From assembly GCA_964370235.1 (NCBI GenBank), contig CAYJIL010000010.1, positions 1 through 36,656 of the forward strand: a DNA stretch of 36,656 bases. Direction: 5' to 3'. This document shows positions 32,721 through 36,656 of the stretch, piece after piece (position 1 is the first letter of the stretch; each line of letters starts with the position of its first letter). The stretch comes from CAYJIL01 sp964370235 (GTDB lineage Bacteria > Bacteroidota > Bacteroidia > Bacteroidales > Rikenellaceae). Below the pieces are notes generated by a model. That model was not told where the DNA came from. It did no database searches and saw nothing but the letters and a program-made list of their open reading frames with translations. Both the position numbers and the translations under genes were made by a program.

Positions 32721-35564
32721 ATGAATAAGCTATTTTTGATAGATGCCTACGCTCTAATTTTTAAATTCTACTATGCCTTTGCAAACAATCCTATGCGCAA
32801 TAGTGCAGGGATGAACACATCGGCAATATATGGCTTCACAAAGTTCATAAACGATATAATTACTCGTGAAAGGCCACAATACTTGGGGGTAGCATTTGAT
32901 CCTCCGGGTGGGAATTTTAGGCATAAGCTATATCCTGAATATAAGGCAAACAGAGCCGAGACTCCAGAGGATATTAAAATATCGACACCACACATTAAGC
33001 GCATACTCGATGCAATGGGAATACCTGTGCTTGAGGTTGCAGGCTATGAGGCAGACGATGTTATTGGAACAATAACATCAAAAGCGGCATGCAATGGTTT
33101 TGAGGTGTATATGGTTACTCCCGACAAAGACTATGGGCAGCTAATTAGAGATTGTGCCTATATGTACAAGCCATCACGCAGTGGCGAGGGTGTCGAGATT
33201 GTGGGCAAAGACAAAATAATGGAGCAATATGGCTTCGAAGATCCGTTCCTTATTCGTGATATGCTTGCTCTATGGGGCGATGTGTCCGACAATATTCCCG
33301 GTATACCAGGAGTGGGCGAAAAAACCGCTTGCAAACTTCTAAAGCAATGGGGTAATATCGAGGGCATAATCGAAAATATAGATCAAATTAAAGGCAAAGT
33401 TGGGCAGAACATAGCAGCCAACCTAGAGGCACTAGAGCTATCGAGAACTCTAGTAACTATCGAACAAAACGTACCTATCGACTTTGAGCCCGACAAGCTA
33501 AAAGTTGAGTCGCCACACTATGGCGAGCTACGAAACATATACATAGAGATGGGCTTTCGCTCTCTGCTAAAAGATATTGACTATTGGCAAAGAGCCGAAA
33601 ACATTGAGCCCGACATGCACCTATCGAGCGAAGGCGAACTCTTGCTATTCGACATGGGCGAAGCTCCCAAACCCAAGCAAGAAGATCCTAGCTCACAAGT
33701 AAAGCCAATAGAGCTATCGGCACCACTATCACTATTTGATATGGCGCCTACGCTTTCAAACATAGATAGCAACACACACAACTACCAAAACGTAACGGGT
33801 AGCGACAACATAAAAAGGCTAGTAGAGATTATCAAGCTAAGTGGCGAAATGTCAATTGCGACACACACCACTTCGCTAGATGTACGCACGGCAACGCTTG
33901 TGGGCATATCAATAGCAGTTGAGCCACACAAGGCATACCACATACCTGTGAGTGGTGACACACAGCAAATTACCGAATACCTAGCACCTCTAGCACAAGT
34001 ACTAGAGGCTAAACATATAGATAAAATTGGGCAAAACCTAAAGTACGACATCCAAATTCTACAAAGATATGGTTTGCGAGTTGCAGGTTTCTTGTTTGAT
34101 ACAATGGTTATGAATTACACTCTTGAGCCATCACTTAAGCATTCGCTAGAGGATATGGCTGAGAAATATTTATCATACACTACCATTCCTATTGAGTCGC
34201 TTATAGGGCGAGGAGCATCTGCGCGAACACTACAAGACATCGACCCCGAAAAGGTGGCGCTTTATGGTTCCGAAAAAGCAGATATTACACTTAGGCTAAG
34301 AGCCGAGATCACACAAAAGCTAAAGGAGAGCAATTTGTGGGATCTATACGTAAACATCGAAGAGCCGCTTATCTCTATTCTATCACAAATGGAGATGCGT
34401 GGAATTACGCTTGATTGCTCTTTGCTTGGTGCATACAGCAACGAGCTCAAAGCAGAACTAGCCACCATAGAGGAACGAGTGCGAGAAGTGGCAGGCGATA
34501 AAATAAACATTAATTCGCCCAAACAGCTTGGTGAATTACTTTTCGAGAAGTTAAAAATTACCGATAAGCCCAAGCGCACAAAGACAAAGCAGTATAAAAC
34601 CGACGAGGAATATCTGCTTTCGTTGCGTGACAAACACCCTATTATAGATGATATACTAGAGTATCGTGGGGTAAAAAAGCTACTTACTACTTATGTAGAT
34701 GCACTACCTGCGCTGGTCGATAGCCAAACAGGCAGGTTACATACAACATATAATCAAGCACTAGTTGCAACAGGTAGGCTCAGTTCTACCAATCCAAATT
34801 TGCAGAATATCCCAATTAGGGATAAACGAGGGCAAAAGATACGAGAGGCATTTGTAGCTCCATCTAGCGAATATACGCTTTTAGCTGCCGATTACAGCCA
34901 AGTAGAGCTACGCATTATGGCACATCTTTGTGGTGACGAACACCTTACACAAGCCTTTAACAACGAAGAAGATATACACTCAGCAACAGCTGCCAAGATA
35001 TTTGGTGTAGAGCCTAGCGAGGTTACAAAAGAGCAACGAAGAGTAGCAAAGACAGCTAACTTTGGAATTATATATGGTATTTCGTCATTTGGCCTTGCAC
35101 AAAGGCTAGACATTGCGGTGAAAGAGGCAAAAGAGATTATCGACAACTATTTTGCTTCATACCCTGCGGTTAAGGCATATATGGATAACACCATTACAAA
35201 GGCTCGTGAGCTAGGTTATAGCCAAACGATATATGGTCGTAGGCGCATGCTCGAAGATATAAACTCTTCGAATGCTATGGTGCGTGGTTATGCCGAACGA
35301 AACGCAATTAATGCACCAATACAAGGGGCGGCTGCCGATATTATAAAGATGGCAATGCATCGTTGTGCCGATATGATTAAAGAGAGCGGTCTAGATTGCA
35401 AGCTACTACTTCAGGTACATGACGAACTTATATTCGAAGTAAAAAAGGAGCAAGCACAAGAGGCTGCACAAATTATAACCAAAGCAATGGAGGGGGCAGC
35501 AGAGTTGTCGGTTCCTCTAACGGTAGAGGTTGGCGTTGGCGATAACTGGTTAGTAGCACACTAG
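32721..35564 (+). CDS. polA: DNA polymerase I with a degenerate 3'-5' exonuclease site
   Basis: 947 residues from the ATG at 32721. The N-terminal 5' nuclease (about 1-300) is intact (FLIDAYALIFKFYYAF, AFDPPGGNFRHKLYPEYKANR, YEADDVIGT, TPDKDYGQL, GDVSDNIPGIPGVGEKTA). The middle 3'-5' exonuclease domain (about 350-540) keeps D443 (GQNLKYD), but the first motif reads ATHTTSLD where E. coli has DTETDSLD (D to A380, E to H382), and the third reads Y515-GSEK with K519 replacing Asp, so proofreading should be lost. The polymerase domain is normal: DYSQVELRIMAHL, RRVAKTANFGIIYG, LLQVHDELIFEV. An in-frame ATG at 32661 lies inside queD and is not used. mnmA follows by 4 bases. Confidence 0.97.
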   Translation: MNKLFLIDAYALIFKFYYAFANNPMRNSAGMNTSAIYGFTKFINDIITRERPQYLGVAFDPPGGNFRHKLYPEYKANRAETPEDIKISTPHIKRILDAMGIPVLEVAGYEADDVIGTITSKAACNGFEVYMVTPDKDYGQLIRDCAYMYKPSRSGEGVEIVGKDKIMEQYGFEDPFLIRDMLALWGDVSDNIPGIPGVGEKTACKLLKQWGNIEGIIENIDQIKGKVGQNIAANLEALELSRTLVTIEQNVPIDFEPDKLKVESPHYGELRNIYIEMGFRSLLKDIDYWQRAENIEPDMHLSSEGELLLFDMGEAPKPKQEDPSSQVKPIELSAPLSLFDMAPTLSNIDSNTHNYQNVTGSDNIKRLVEIIKLSGEMSIATHTTSLDVRTATLVGISIAVEPHKAYHIPVSGDTQQITEYLAPLAQVLEAKHIDKIGQNLKYDIQILQRYGLRVAGFLFDTMVMNYTLEPSLKHSLEDMAEKYLSYTTIPIESLIGRGASARTLQDIDPEKVALYGSEKADITLRLRAEITQKLKESNLWDLYVNIEEPLISILSQMEMRGITLDCSLLGAYSNELKAELATIEERVREVAGDKININSPKQLGELLFEKLKITDKPKRTKTKQYKTDEEYLLSLRDKHPIIDDILEYRGVKKLLTTYVDALPALVDSQTGRLHTTYNQALVATGRLSSTNPNLQNIPIRDKRGQKIREAFVAPSSEYTLLAADYSQVELRIMAHLCGDEHLTQAFNNEEDIHSATAAKIFGVEPSEVTKEQRRVAKTANFGIIYGISSFGLAQRLDIAVKEAKEIIDNYFASYPAVKAYMDNTITKARELGYSQTIYGRRRMLEDINSSNAMVRGYAERNAINAPIQGAAADIIKMAMHRCADMIKESGLDCKLLLQVHDELIFEVKKEQAQEAAQIITKAMEGAAELSVPLTVEVGVGDNWLVAH

Positions 35565-35568
35565 AGCT

Positions 35569-36603
35569 ATGACAAAGGGTGTAGTACTAGGGGTAAGCGG
35601 CGGTATAGATAGCGCCGCTACATCGTTCATGCTCAGGAAAATGGGCTACCACGTTGTGGGAGTGCACATGGTTATGACAGACGAAGACATGGTAGATGCC
35701 AAATCTCGCCACAAAGAGATGGAGGCACTACTAGGGATTGAGGTGCGACTATACGATGCTAGAGAGCAATTCAACCAAGAGATCATCAATCCGTTTATAG
35801 AGTCATATCTTTCGGCTCGCACACCATCGCCATGCACATGGTGTAACCGAATCATAAAATGGCAGATACTCAAAGATGTAGCCCAAGAGTTAGGGTTCTC
35901 GAAGTGGGCAACGGGGCACTATTGCCAAATTGTAGAGCATTCTGGTAAATTATATATTTCGAAAGGGGTAGACCCAAGCAAAGATCAATCATATTATTTG
36001 TGGGCACTAGACCAAGAGACACTTGCAGGTGCAATCATGCCACTAGGTGCAATGCTAAAGAGCCAAGTTAGAGAACTTGCGCAAGAGGAATTTGGGCTAA
36101 GCGAACTCACAAAAAAACGTGAGAGCATGAGCCTATGTTTTCTCAAAGGTAAGAGCTATCATTCGCTAATCGAGAGCCAATATACTCCAACGGTAGGAGA
36201 TATTGTCGATGCTAGCGGTAGTGTTGTAGGTAGTCATAATGGTTATCCGCTATATACTATTGCACAAAAAAAGGGGCTCACAATGCCCTCGGGTTTATGT
36301 GTTACGGCAATTGACCCTGCAAACAATCGACTAGTGGCAGGTCGTAGCGAAGATCTGCTTCAAAAGAATTTTATACTCGACCAGTGGCAAGCTACCGATA
36401 ATCAAGAGCTACTATCGTCAAGCGAATTAGTGGTAAAGGTGCGAGGCATTGGGCGCAACCCCGATGGTTATTGTAGCGTTGCTATTAGAGAGGATGGTGG
36501 GCTCGATGTGTGCTGTCAGAATGATGCGTGGGCGGTTTGCTCGGGACAACCGGCTGTGTTTTTTATTGGTGATAGGGTTATTGGTGGTGGGTATGTGAGG
36601 TAA
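35569..36603 (+). CDS. mnmA: tRNA-specific 2-thiouridylase
   Basis: Adds sulfur to C2 of wobble U34 in Lys, Glu and Gln tRNAs. 344 residues, slightly short for the family. PP-loop GVSGGIDSA (8-16), the first catalytic Cys in PSPCTWCNRIIKW (C89), WATGHYC, KDQSYYLWAL, and the second catalytic Cys in SMSLCFLKG (C190) are present, followed by the C-terminal beta-barrel region (IAQKKGL... RKxxGxNPDGYCSV-like strand). Bacteroidota often carry more than one MnmA paralogue, so this may be one of two. It lies 4 bases after polA. The 53 bases beyond its stop hold no recognised gene. Confidence 0.93.
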   Translation: MTKGVVLGVSGGIDSAATSFMLRKMGYHVVGVHMVMTDEDMVDAKSRHKEMEALLGIEVRLYDAREQFNQEIINPFIESYLSARTPSPCTWCNRIIKWQILKDVAQELGFSKWATGHYCQIVEHSGKLYISKGVDPSKDQSYYLWALDQETLAGAIMPLGAMLKSQVRELAQEEFGLSELTKKRESMSLCFLKGKSYHSLIESQYTPTVGDIVDASGSVVGSHNGYPLYTIAQKKGLTMPSGLCVTAIDPANNRLVAGRSEDLLQKNFILDQWQATDNQELLSSSELVVKVRGIGRNPDGYCSVAIREDGGLDVCCQNDAWAVCSGQPAVFFIGDRVIGGGYVR

Positions 36604-36656
36604 TATACTTTACCTCTTAGCTCATTGGTAGTGCGCTTTACCACCTCTCTCACGGT

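Noticed and set aside
36611..36656. tRNA-like 5' half (TAGCTCATTGGTAG, D-arm look) after mnmA
   Set aside because: The D stem has a mismatch (GCTC/GTGC), no anticodon stem can be formed in the remaining bases, and the window ends before an acceptor stem could be checked. It could be re-examined with the sequence beyond 36656.

Overview
The window looks like ordinary chromosome of a member of the Bacteroidota, most likely order Bacteroidales. Four things support this: (i) many genes start just after a Bacteroidota-type -7 box (TAnnTTTG), in two cases with a TTTG -33 element 19-20 bases upstream; (ii) Shine-Dalgarno sequences are weak or absent; (iii) clade-typical families are present (TamL-type lipoprotein Omp85, DUF3078 beta-barrel, GldE-like CBS protein); (iv) the ribosomal cluster has the order rplM-rpsI-rpsB-tsf. 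I see no phage, transposon, CRISPR array, integrase or rRNA, and no stretch over 300 bases without a gene. Species cannot be named from the sequence.

Layout. 1-5700 (+): a MalY/PatB-type aminotransferase, GTP cyclohydrolase I (folE), a PurF-like amidophosphoribosyltransferase lacking the N-terminal nucleophile, tgt, and an LptF/LptG permease, ending at a perfect 40-bp palindrome that can terminate from both sides. 5792-10337 (-): GH18 glycosidase, ilvE, then an operon DUF3078 barrel / thioredoxin / small ferredoxin / FKBP. 10535-12371 (+): gldE-like gene and a phosphopantetheinyl transferase, whose end overlaps the convergent HAD phosphatase. 12349-32134 (-): HAD phosphatase, exported glutathione peroxidase, TamL, an unidentified beta-barrel protein, an operon alkaline phosphatase / PepD / double metallophosphoesterase, the ribosomal operon rplM-rpsI-rpsB-tsf, and a tightly packed six-gene run trxB / M23-LysM lipoprotein / uvrC / rdgB / U32 protease-like / SAM methyltransferase. 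32249-36603 (+): queD, polA, mnmA, divergent from trxB.

Themes. Queuosine synthesis is represented by folE, queD and tgt, and mnmA adds wobble thiolation. Envelope biogenesis is represented by the Lpt permease, TamL, the M23 lipoprotein and two other barrels. Redox upkeep comprises trxB, a periplasmic thioredoxin and Cys-type Gpx, and genome/nucleotide upkeep comprises polA, uvrC and rdgB.

Most worth a second look: two near-identical hairpins with the shared flanks AGACCACT...AGTGCTAC in the rpsB leader (candidate autoregulatory element); Pol I missing three of four proofreading residues; the PurF homologue with Ser in place of Cys at the glutaminase nucleophile but an intact Fe-S/PRPP half; a protein with two complete metallophosphoesterase domains in tandem; and hairpins with U-tracts directly in front of start codons of co-directional genes. 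Promoter positions also show that several longest-ORF starts are wrong, and corrected starts are given. No clearly new multi-gene system was found.
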